A stretch of 64,000 nucleotides of DNA, taken from NCBI GenBank assembly GCA_004335835.1, contig RWJK01001679.1, positions 43,516-107,515 on the forward strand. The letters are read 5' to 3'. This stretch comes from Scenedesmus sp. ARA3. Lineage: Eukaryota > Chlorophyta > Chlorophyceae > Sphaeropleales > Scenedesmaceae. The notes beneath the pieces were generated by a model. The model saw only the letters and a program-made list of their open reading frames with translations. It was not told the DNA's origin and ran no database searches. Within the stretch, counting starts at the first letter, position 1, and every line of letters begins with the position of its first letter. A program made the position numbers and the translations under genes. This document shows, in pieces, positions 45,589 through 56,884 of this stretch.

Positions 45589-46133
45589 GGCTAGAACATC
45601 ATGCTGTTACTGGGACAGCGCCAGTCTGTTGTGGCCAGCAGGGCGCGTGTCAGCTGGTGCTGGCGCACAGTGGCCCTGACTTTGCCGCTGAGTCAGCGCA
45701 GCAACTGCTGATTGCGTTGCATGGATAGTAAATAAGGTTTATGAGAGCCTGCTGATGATCCAGGGAGCCTCAGCAGGACTGCCAACTTGAGGATGGGGAG
45801 CAGCAGTGAATGACAGTTACAACGAAGCCAGCTGGCGAGCCCTACCACAGAGTATATACAGACCTGGATCTTCTGATTGCCCTTCAATCTCGTGTGTCTC
45901 TGAGCGATCAGGCCGTTGTTGTTACTGGCTGGGGTTCCGGATTGCGTTGTTTCTCTCGACATAGCCCGCGTGCCGTCCAGGCCTGGACACTTCTTGAAGT
46001 CGACTGGGATCTACGCAATCTCTCAGTCTAGGTTATTAGGTGGCACAGAGGCAGCTCCTGGAGTGGCCAACCAGCCATCCAGCCAGCGTTTGCCAGCTAG
46101 CCCAAAGACAGCTTGCAGCTCCTACAAACAGTC
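45589..46133. promoter_or_regulatory. Divergent promoter between cyclin C (-) and START protein (+)
   Basis: 545 bp between start codons must contain both promoters and 5' UTRs. Nothing like a canonical TATA box was recognised. Confidence 0.5.
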
Positions 46134-49100
46134 ATGTTTGGCACCACCATGCCTTTGAGCACCTACGATTTGTCGTTGGACGTGCTTGGGCCGATGATGC
46201 CTGTCCTGCAAGTGTGGGCTATTGGCCTTGCTGTGGGCCTGCTGGTGAGTTCCTTAGAACGCATGAATGCAGTTTAAGTCTCTGAGGATTCTGTCAGGGC
46301 TCTGCTGTTGCACTGGGGCTACGATTCACTCGAAATTCCCTTCATTTTTGCAGCTGCCCCGACCTAGGTGGCGTGGCTTGCTCGTGTCAATGCCTGGCCT
46401 CTCCAGCCTACGCAACATCGCGCTGGTGTGCCACCTGCTGGTGATTTTGAGGTGGGGTGTCCAAGGCAGAGTGGGTTGAACCAACTCGGCGAGTCGCGTG
46501 GCAGCCCACCATGCTCACAACATGTTGCAATACATTTTGGAGAATCTGATTCATTGGTTTCCGTCGTGCGCAGGGAGTTCTGGAAGCACTTCACGCATCC
46601 AGGCACTTTCCGTGGCCTGGCCCGCGCCACGGTGCAGTGGGCGTGCGGCAACGGGTGGACGTTCACCTGGCCCGCGCATGCATGCTCAGAGTCAGTAGGC
46701 AAATGCCAGGCAGCTGCTGAGGAGCTGGCGAGCAGCGACAGGATTGATAACTGGTGAGCAGCAGCTTGCACATCCATGCTGCAGGTTTCGGGGGCCTTGG
46801 ATGAGGCTGTTCGTGATCAGATGCACCGTGTAGCCTTTTGATATTGCTGCTGCATCTATTGGCGGCACATCAATGAACTGAACAGCTGGCCTGACAGCAG
46901 GGCTGGTCAGGCTGGAGATACATCAGCAATGTCGCCCAGCATCGCAATGCATGCATGCATGAATCTACTTCTGCATGTCACCTATAAACAGGCATGCTGT
47001 CCTTTGTGGCTCTTCCTCCTCTTGCCTCATATGGCTTGGTACAGTCGCACACTCCCAGCTACAACCCCACAGCTCGCTACAGCCGCATGCTGTTCCAACC
47101 AGTTGTGCCGCTCATTTTTACCCATCCCCAGGTATGTCAATGAGAAGGACCTCGCCTTCTTCAAGTACCACGCAGTGCAGGACGGCCCCTGCGAGGGCGC
47201 CTCGCCATGGGAGCAGATGATGCACAAGGACGTGCCGGGCTTTGTGCGGTACACCAGCTGGCGCCGCACACTGCCCAGCGGCAAGACGGAGTACAAGAGC
47301 GTCACTATTTCACCCAACGCCACAGCGCGCGAGTTCAGCGACCTCTACTTGGACGACGACTTCAGGTGCGATGCATGGGGTGGTTAGTTGGCGTTGTATG
47401 CATGCATGCGCAGGACAGGGCTGCAGTGTGCGCTATGTGCATATCAGCATTGTGTGGCATTGTGCAGCAGACTGTATGAATGCTGCAGAGGTGGGAAGTA
47501 CTACGTGTAGTTGCTACACACAACTGCTTTTCTGCAGACATGTTGTTTGCGTAGTATGTGTGGCAAGTTGCGGCATCTTACTGACATGCTTGTTGTTTGT
47601 GTTCCTGTGCTGCAGGCGCAACTGGGTGAGCATTGGTGCTGGCGCAGAGGCAGTTTGACAGCATGCCACTTAAGGAGCAGGCAGTGTGTTTGTTGTGCTG
47701 TGCAGAGGCGTGTTTGCAGCTCAGCTCAGGCAGCAGCAGCGGCAGCATGCACCTTTTTGTGGTCAACAACGATGCTAGTTCTCTGCACCAGCATTGCAGC
47801 AATGTCCTTCGTTCGGCAGTATCTGCATTGCCAACAGCCAGAGGTAGACAGGCGTTGACGCAATTGCAGTGGCATTGGTGATTTGGTCACCGGCACGACT
47901 CAGCAGCGTGCTCAGCACATGCTTGCAGGAACAGTGGTTTCACTGGGGGCAGCTGTCTAAACACGTCATGGTTGCCTCCTGCATGCATGCTCATCCTTTT
48001 TGTCATATATCAATTCATCTTGCAGGACGGCATGGTGTACCACCATGAGGTGCTGGAGCACGGCGACTTTGCCAGCAGGCAGCAGGTGGTGCGCTGGCTG
48101 CGCCGCTTCCCCTTTGCCTTCCTCAGCGACCGCGACTACTGCCTGGCGCGCCGCGAGTTCAAGGAGGACGACGGCAGCATCTACGGCATCTCCAAGGTGC
48201 GCAGCGCTGTGGTTGCTTTGGTTTGTGCCTTGCTGCATGGCTGTCAGGTTGCTGTCGTTGTTTTGTAAATTTTCATTGGCAGCCGGGGCAGAAAGCGGGT
48301 TATAGAGCAGAGCAAAGAAGGCAATGGTGTATATGTGTCACATGTGGCGTGTGGCTGCAGGCATTTGGTCAAGTTTCATGCTGATACAGACATGCATATG
48401 AACTGCACTGCTGTGTGTCTTCTTGTCTCTGCGCAGGCTGTGCCGGATCACCCGAGCGCCTTCAATGGCAACCACGTGACCATGGACGTGTTCCACTCCA
48501 TGTGGCGCAACCGCACCGTGGCCGACCCCTGGGGCAGTGACAGCCCTGCCTGCGAGACCATCCTGCTGCACCACGAGCAGTTCAAGATCAGCGAGGGCCT
48601 GGCGCGCTTTGCGGTCAAGCACGGCATGTGGGGCTTTGTGTGAGTGGCCCGCGCCTGCTTGTTTGCTGGCTGACTGGCTGGTCATGTGTGTTCCACAGAA
48701 TGTGCTTGACTACGTTTGTCAACAGCAGCTAGTTCACACTAGGCTGTGCTGCATCCTGCATCTCAACTTGTGTCACTTCGCCTGCCAGCTCGCCTGTGCC
48801 TGACAAACAACACGCCGCTTCGCCGCCCTGCCGCTTGCTTGTGCTGTGCTGCTGCAGCAAGAAGCTGGCGTCCACTGTGCCGCTGTATGTGGAGGCCAGG
48901 CGCAAGCGCGTGGAGCCCACTCAGGAGGTGAGACGCAGGCAGGCGGCCGTCTCGCTTCGGGTTGAAAAGTGAATTTATAGCAGCTGGGCAGTGGAGTATT
49001 GAGCCGTTGTTTTTTGAGCACAGTAGCCTGTAGCCTGTGTTGTGTTTCGTCTTTGCGCAGCAGGCATCATGCTGACCATTGTTGCGGTGCATGATTGTTG

Positions 49101-49488
49101 TGTGCAGGACCCCGAGGCATATGGTGCAGGCGCCATCCCCAACCCACCCATGCCGCTGAAGCACAGCGACAGCGCATGGAGCCTGCAGTCCATGGGCAGC
49201 AGCAGCAACAGCAGCTACGACGGCAGCGAGTGCTCCGACGACAGCGCACAGCAGGCAGGCGGCCATGTGGCGCAGCGCAGGCGGCGCGGGCGTGCAGTGC
49301 TGGTTGCTGGCCTGGCTGTGGGTGCGCTGGCGTTCAGTGGCGCTGTCGGCGGCTGCAGCAGCAGCAGCCTGAAGGCAGGCAGGCGCCACACTAGCCGCCT
49401 GAGCAGGCCGGCAGTGCAGCAGCAGCAGAAGGGGCAGCCGGTGGTGTCTCACAGGCTGGAAGAGGTGCCTGAGCTGCTGGAGGAGTGA
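46134..49488 (+). CDS. START-domain (StAR-related lipid transfer) membrane protein, plant CP5-like
   Basis: Likely binds or transfers a lipid at a membrane. Nine exons: 46134-46244, 46354-46451, 46574-46753, 47132-47365, 47616-47625 (10 nt), 48026-48196, 48437-48639, 48858-48927, 49108-49488; phases agree only if the microexon is included, 485 residues. A hydrophobic N-terminal segment (VLQVWAIGLAVGLL, ~24-37) may anchor it. The START domain spans ~125-340: WYVNEKDLAFFKYHAV, GFVRYTSWRRTLPSGKTEYK, FSDLYLDDDFR-RNW-DGMVYHHEVL (the microexon supplies RNW), WLRRFPFAFLSDRDYCLARR, ETILLHHEQFKISEGLARFA and KHGMWGFVKKLASTVPLYVE. This order matches plant proteins annotated as polyketide cyclase/START CP5. 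The C-terminal exon encodes a Ser-rich tail and a second hydrophobic helix (AVLVAGLAVGALAFSGAVGG). Confidence 0.88.
47616..47625 (+). other. 10-nt microexon of the START gene
   Basis: gtgctgcag|G-CGC-AAC-TGG|gtgag: ten bases between a good acceptor and a good donor. They restore phase (2 to 0) and supply the R-R-N-W that family members have between DDDF and DGM. Confidence 0.85.
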
Positions 49489-52400
49489 AGCCTCGCTGCT
49501 GCTGCTGCTGTTTGAGGCCAGTGGAAGTGCTGCTGGTGCTTTGTGCCGAGTGTGTGGGAACCTGTGCATTGCGGTTGTGTGTTGGGTGGAGCATGCCACT
49601 GCTGCTCAGGGGCATGGTGTGTTGTGTGGCCAGCAGGCAGTCCTGCTTGTCTGCATTCTCATGGACAGTGGTGTCATGTGCGTGCTGCGAGTGCAGCTGT
49701 CGCTACGTGGCCGTCTCTCTGCATGGTTCATGGTTTAGTGACTGCGTCTAGGCAGCCGAGTGACAATGAGCGTGTGTGCGTTCCTGCATGCTGTGTGTGT
49801 ACGGTCCGTGCGAGGAGTGGGTTGGAAGCAATGCATGCCACATGGCAGCTGCAGTGCATGTTGTGGATGCAGCTGTTCGTGTCTTGCAAGAGACAGCTGA
49901 AAAGGGTGGCCTCGTATGAACCTTATCATTGCCTTGACGCTGGATGTTGTTTTCCGGCACAACTTGCTTTTCACATGCATGGTTCCCTGTTGCACATGTC
50001 TACCAGGTGTTGCTTGTAGCATGTCCACAGCTACACGCACACATGGTTGCTTCCTGTGTGTTTTTCAGGGTTCAAACAGCCTTGTGTGTGTTCTGGGCTG
50101 CTGCTGATTGTGTGCTGCGCACTCAGGTGTGTGTGGGACAGTCAGGCTTGGCTAACTCTTGCAGAACTTGCAACTATACATTCTCATGTTCCCTTGTGCG
50201 GTGGTTGTTTGGCCCACTCTGTCGTCATGCGTGTGCAGCAGTGTGCTGCGCCTGAGGCCGTATCTGTCAGCCAGTGCTGCTGTGTGCACTGCTGGCTTAG
50301 TGTTTGGCACAGCAGTGTTGGGTTTCAGGAGGTGATGCATTGGCGCAGAGTTGATGTGCTGTGGCTAGTGTGGGCGGCGCTGCTCCAAACATACATACAC
50401 ATGCAGGAGCAAGCCGTCGTCAACATGTCAGCCCACCTGAGGTTTGCTTTTTCCAGCTGCTAGCTAGCACCTTTTTATGGCCTGCTTGCATGCATCGGCG
50501 CACTAAATGCGTGTGTAGATGCAGTGCATGCACGTTGCATGCACGCATTGTGTCACATGCATGTTTGAGCTGCTGCTGCGGCTGGCAGTGCCAGTAGAAG
50601 CAGTTGGTGTCTAGCAGAGGGCCTACTGGCGTCACCAGGACTGTTACCTTTGTCATGGTGGTGTTGTGGTGGAAGGTCGCGCTGTGCTCAGTGGACCGTG
50701 AAGTGCAGTGAAAGCGCTGTTCAGCGGTGGTGGTTTGGTACAGCATATTGAGCATTGTTGAGCCCAAATGCGGGCGCGGGTGCGGGTGCACTGGAAGAAG
50801 CAACGAGTGCAGAGAGCTTTGGGCGTGGTGAGATTGCGCCCGTATGTTGTAGGCGGCAGAATGGCAGATTCACTGCTGTTTATAACTCGTCACGTGTTGG
50901 AAGGCAGCATATGTGCGACGTGCTGCGACACTGCGTCAGATGGAAGGTGGGCGTTGGCATGGGACAGCGGCTTGTGACAGTGTTGTGCTGCTGTGCTTTG
51001 CTTGCAGCAGTTTACAAAGTGCTTCAGGTTGCAGCGCTGGTCCTCGGCTAAGGCTGAGGTGTGCTGCGCGTGCATATGCGTTGCGGGTTTAGGGACACTT
51101 GGGGACAGCGGTCATATCAATGCAACGACATTACAGGTTTCAGGGCTGTTGTTGGGCTGCCTGCAACAGATCGGCAGGGCTGGCCTGTAAGCTGCAGGGT
51201 GCAGGGGTAAGCACAGCTGTCGCTGTGTTTCCTGCAAGCAGAAGCGATTGTGCAGATGAGCACCGGGTGCATGGCACTCGCACTATCTATCATCATGTCG
51301 TGGTTGGCGCCATGGGCTGGCGGCAGGCGGCTGATGTTACTTCTTCTCGGGACTTGGCGCATGCATGTGTGTGTGTGTTTGATGTAAAGAATCTGCAGGT
51401 GCAGCATTTGTCTGAGATCATGTGTGCGTGCGTGTGTGTGTTCATAAAGGATTGGAAAGGAGATAGGGGCGTGGAAGGTGCCAGCACTGCAGGCAATGTT
51501 GGGTACTGTTCCACGTCTTCCCTGCATGCTTTCACGTATGTGCATCAGGGAAGGACGGCTCGTATCAGGAATATGTGTGTTTATTATCACAGATTGAACC
51601 AGTTTTTGTTGTACTACTGGAGCATAAATGCTTGCTTTGTTTGTAGCCCAGGCAGGCTGCGGGCGTTTTTCCTCTGGCAGGCGGGCAGCTGGCAGCCACA
51701 GCTGGCTCGCTTACTGCTGCCTGGCCTTGCGTGTGACTTGGCAACTGTTTTGCCTTGTCAAATGGTCGACCCCTCAGGCAGTTCCCATGCATGCCTGTCA
51801 TGCCGGCCTGGTTGATGTTTTGCATGTCTTGTGCGCCAGTGCTCGCACGAGTCCACAGTTTGGCGTGGAACGTGACCTATACACACTTGCTTCTGCTCAG
51901 CTTCCAAAGAGCTCTAGCTGTGTTTTGGGTGGCAGTGGTGCTCCTGGTGACGTGCCTGGCACTGCTATGAAGCCTTTGACCATCAGGTCTACCGGCTTCT
52001 GCCTGATTTTGCTGTTTGTTTTGCCTGGCGGTTTTGCGTTGCCAGGTGTGTTTCCTTCGTATGGCATGGTGACCTCTGTGCCTTGCGTTTGTGGTCAACG
52101 ACAGACCATCAGCTACTATCCACCCCTGCTTGACTCCCTTGGTATTCCAGGTCACTCGTGTGTTGCGAATGACAGCAGGCCAGCGACCATGCTTTTCAGC
52201 CTTTCCTGCAAGAGCCCTTTGTGACAAAAGCTTTGTGCCAGTTGCGTGCATGTGTATGTATGGACATTTTGGGTGTGTGCGCGTCCATCAGCAGCGTATC
52301 GTGTTGTTTCATTGACTATTACGATTCATCCCGACTTCTCTTCCAACGCGTGTTGGGGGCACCAACAACCGCCACGATGCTGGCAGCCATTTTTGCGCAT

Positions 52401-53321
52401 TTTTTGAAGTGCTGGCTGCTGCCTTGGCGTATGGGGACCTGCGCTTGGGAGAGGGTTTGACTGGCCTTGTGTATTATGGGTGTGTTGGGCTGGATGCTGA
52501 ATGTGCTGACTGGGCACTGCTTGCAGGCTGATAACTGGATTGACCCACGCCTCATTTATGTGTGGAAGCCTCTCTCGTGGGGTGGCTGAATGGTTGTGTG
52601 TTTTGCCGCTTGGGCATTTGAGTGGCGGTTTGTTGAAGCTGCTCAGGTCTGAGGCTCTAAAGGCTCATGCTGAACTGGCACCTATTGCAATGTGCGTGTT
52701 GACCAGTGTCACACCTCAATGTGTGAGCATCACGATCCGAGCTGGCTGGCACTGCTGCCAGTTGTGTCTCTCTGCATAGACAGCGCAGTCTGTGGAGGGA
52801 CAGGTGAAGGCACCAGCTGGGGAAGCAGACAATGGCTGTGATGTCCATGAAGTGCGTTGCAGAGTTGCAACAGTATTGTAACTGTGGAACATTGTTCTAA
52901 ACTTTGCTTTTGTCGCACCTGCTGCCTGGCCGTGCACAGCAAGTGATGAGGAGCCCGCTCGAAGTTTTGAAATGAGGGAACGCTCTGTCGAAAGCGCTTT
53001 GCAACCTTAACCCGTAGTAAAACAATGCAAATATAATGTCAACCTTAATTTGTGGCAATTTACAGTGTGTGGTGCAGACATCCTCAACCGGTCCGGCGGG
53101 GGTGGTGCCTGCAACGAGACACGCACACACTCTAATCTATGCCTGATCTGGCATGTCGGGCGCAGGCCATTCTTGGCGATGACTGCACCAGCTTTCATAG
53201 TTGTTGAGCTCTCAAAATTGCAATGCCGCTGGTCACGGACTTGAATTAAAAGCCAACATAGTTGTGCTGCCCTGTTCGCGCAGTAGTTGCTTCGGCGTCT
53301 ATGCATCTGTAAAGCTCAAGC
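49489..53321 (+). other. 3.8-kb gene-poor, G+T-rich region
   Basis: No family-like coding sequence on either strand. The plus strand is strongly G+T-rich for about 3.3 kb (43 of 60 bases at 49501-49560), with GT-rich runs near 51365-51440, like the 3' flanks of other plus-strand genes but much longer. It may be a very long 3' UTR, a read-through product or a noncoding RNA. From about 52880 it becomes A+T-richer, presumably the promoter of the homeobox gene. TGTAA occurs at about 51188 and 52876. Confidence 0.5.
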
Positions 53322-55281
53322 ATGGCGGATCCTTTCACAGGGGCCCCTGCTCCACTGCAGGAGCAGCTTGTGGCAGCCCCAGCAGGCAAGATCAGGACTC
53401 TGCACCCAGCGCAAGCACAGCAGCAGCACAGCAGAGCCACTCTTGCACACCAACGCCCCCTGCACAGCCCCACACAGCCTCCAGGCCTTTCGGGGAGTGT
53501 GTTGTGGTGAAAACCCTTGTTACATTGGCAGTTGTAGCAGTTGTACTCACCTGCTGCTGGGCTGTACTGTACTGCAGGGGCAGATGGAGCAGCAGCAGCA
53601 GCAGCTGCAGAAGCAGCAGCAGACGCAGGCACAGCCAAAGCCTCAAGAAACGTAAAGACACCTCTGCAGAAAGAGGTGCTTGAAGCCTCGTACCAAAGTG
53701 AGCCTGTCTCTGCAGCAGTGCTGCAGCTGTCCTGCAAGCCACCAGCTACCTACCGGCGAACATCACCAGCTCCAAGCAGCAGCAGCACAGGCAGCAACTG
53801 CGTCTAGCAATTGACAGACACAGTGCATCCCAGCTGCCCATCATTGCATGCTCACTTGCTGAAACCAGCCTGCCAGCGCTCTTAATCTTATTCTTCCATG
53901 AACAAGCAGCTGCCAGCCGACACTCTCTACACCAGTGCTGCTGCGCCCCCAGCTGCTCATAACACGCTGCATGCACAGCATGTCAGCGCTGATCCTGCAA
54001 CATGCTGTGTGGCCGCTGTGATGCTGCGCTGCAGTCGACCCCTCACCCAGCCTGCAGCACCGCAAGGCACTGGCTGAGCGCATCGGGCTGACAGAGGAGC
54101 AAGTCAACGTGAGCAGCGGCAGCAGCAGCGGCAGCAGCAGCGCGGGATACAGCAGCAGCAGCAGCAGCAGCAGCGTCAACAGCGGCAGCTGCAGCAGCAC
54201 CAGGGGTGGCAGCAACTACAGATGCAGAGGAGGAGGCAGTAATGCAGTGGATTGATTAATGCTAGCAGCTGTTGCGGCTGCTACGTCTAGTTAGGCAGTC
54301 ACTTGTTGCGCGCATGTCACTCAGCATGGCGCAGCAGCAGCAGCAGCAGCAGCAGCACCCCGCAACTGCACGCACACCATACACCGCACACATGTGCAGT
54401 TGTAACGCATTCATAGTGTCCATGCATTGTAAGTAGACATGCTGAGCTGGCCCTGGCAGCTGTGCAGCTACTAGGGGTTGCAACCATCACAGTAACGCCT
54501 CATGCGGCTGCGCCTTTGTCATGTCACTACCAATATCATTGGATGCACATTTGCTTCCCGGCTTCTTTGCCTGCCTGCCTGACCCTGCTGCAGTCCTGGT
54601 TCAACGGCAAGCGGCGGCGAGACAAGAAGAAAGCCGACGGCACACCCGCGCCTTCTCCCGCAGCAGCAGCAGGAGCAGCAGCAGCAGCCAGCAAGCCAGC
54701 AGACAGTGAGCAGCTTGCAGCAGCGACACCGGCAGACAGCGGCGTGGGCGCAGGGTACACATCGGGCTATGCATCAGGCTATGAGAGCGATGCGGGCCCG
54801 GCTGCTGCTGCTGCTAGCACTGGCGCACAAGCAGCAGCAGCAGCAGCTGGTGGCTTACCTGCAGGTGCTGGCAAAGCTGCCGGCAGCAGCGCATCTCCTG
54901 CTGCTGTTGCTGCTGCTGGTGCTGGCAGCAGCGGTGGCGCTGCCATGTCTGCGGTGTCTGCTGAGCTGCTGGAGGCTGCCAAGGCCTCACTGCCTGTCAA
55001 GTTTGTGGAGGATGGGCCGCCACTGGTGAGGGTGGTGCTGCGTGCAGCAGCACAGGGGCACATGCTGCTGAAGGGGTTCATATGCCTGGGTGAAACAGAG
55101 CAGCAACTGCACCAGCAGAACAAGCACAGTGTGTCAGCAGCAGATGCTACTGTGGCTGCAGCGAGGGGCAGCAATCTTCCTGCGCAACTGCACGACGCAG
55201 CTGCGTGCAACCGTGACGGGTGTCACATCACGCCACTACCTGACAGTGACTTCAAGATGCTGAGAAGCTGTGCACTCCTCC

Positions 55282-55322
<41 letters not shown>

Positions 55323-55613
55323 TCCTTTATTTTCGACAGCGTGCCTGCGCCCAGCACCAAGAAGGGCATGCAGGCGGCCGCGCTCATCGCCGCAAAGCGC
55401 AAGAAGCTCGCGGCAGCAGCAGCAGCAGCGGGCGAGGCGGGCGGCGCTGAGCAGGATGATGAGCAGGGGCCGGCCAAGAAGCAGCGTGTGGGCGGGTGCG
55501 TGGTGTCTGGCTGCTGCTGCTGCTGCTGCTGCAAGCGCAAGTTGTGTTGTGCTTGCTTTTGCATGTGTGACGTGCCTTCTGCAGTGTGTGCACACTTACC
55601 TTGCTTACGTTCA

Positions 55614-55703
<90 letters not shown>

Positions 55704-56848
55704 CCTGAGCCCGTGGACGACCAGCTGATGTACCAGCAGGCGCTGCAGCAGCAGGCCGCAATGCACGCAACCAGCACACACCAACAGGTGGGACCGGCGG
55801 CAGCAGCAGCAGCAGCAACCTACGCAGCATCAGCAGGGCACTGCTTGTACAATGTACTTGTTGTAGCAGGCTGTGGCTGCCGCCAGCACATGCCGTGTGC
55901 CACAACAATGTGTGAGGTCTTCTTGCATGTTGTTATTTATATCAAGCATGAAGAAGGTGACTGCAAAACAATCACTGCTGCTGCTGCTGCTGCTGCTGGC
56001 AGGTGCCCACCGGGCGTGTGCTGGCCAAGGCGGAGCGTGAGAAGCAGCGCGAGGAGGCGCGGCGGCAGCGGGAGATGGAGCGGGCACGCGCTGCACAGGT
56101 GGGCACAAACTCACTGAGATGTTCAAGTAACGTTCCAAACACGTGGTGAACCGTGTGTACAGCGGCTTAGGGCTAACTATTCCTGCCTGCCGCACCCTTG
56201 CAGCCAGGCCTATCTGCCACACCTCATGCATAACCAGCTTGCCACACCCTTCCTGCGGATTTGTGACGGCACACCACATGCCACACCTATCTGCCGCATG
56301 CCGCCTGCCACCCCCTACTTGCATCTGCCTCTTCTTCCACCCCAACACAGGAGCGCGAGGCCAAGCGCCGTGAGGCTCAGGAGGAGCGTGAGCGCCGCGC
56401 CGAAGAGAAGCGCAAAGCAGCAGACGACAGGCGCCGCGAAAAGGAGTCCGCAAAGGCCCTAGCACAACAGGAGCGGGCCGCAGGCCGCGGCCCCCGCATA
56501 GGCCGGCCCCCAATGACTGATGCGGCAGGGGGCAGCCACCATTATCATGGCCATAATGTGCCGGATGATTGTGAGCTTGAGAGGGAGGCGCTGCTGCTGC
56601 GGGCGAGGGCGAGTGCTGCTGCGCAGGCTGCTGCGCGGGGGCTGGATGCGTCTGCTGTGGAGCCTGTGGTGGGGCCGCCACCTGAGTTCCCGCCACCTTA
56701 CTTGCAGCTGCAGGTGGGATTTGTCAAGGGTGTGACGTGTGAAGTTGCGAAGGGCATGTGTGAATCGTGTTATGCATGCAGGCACAGCGGGATGTGCGTC
56801 CTGCAGCTGTGCCGCGCCATGTCGGCTGCTGTGTGAATCCTAACACTG

Positions 56849-56884
<36 letters not shown>

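Noticed and set aside
51628..52224. Open frame of ~198 codons in the G+T-rich region
   Set aside because: Cys/Leu/Val/Trp-rich composition follows from G+T-rich DNA; no motif, no plausible splice partners.
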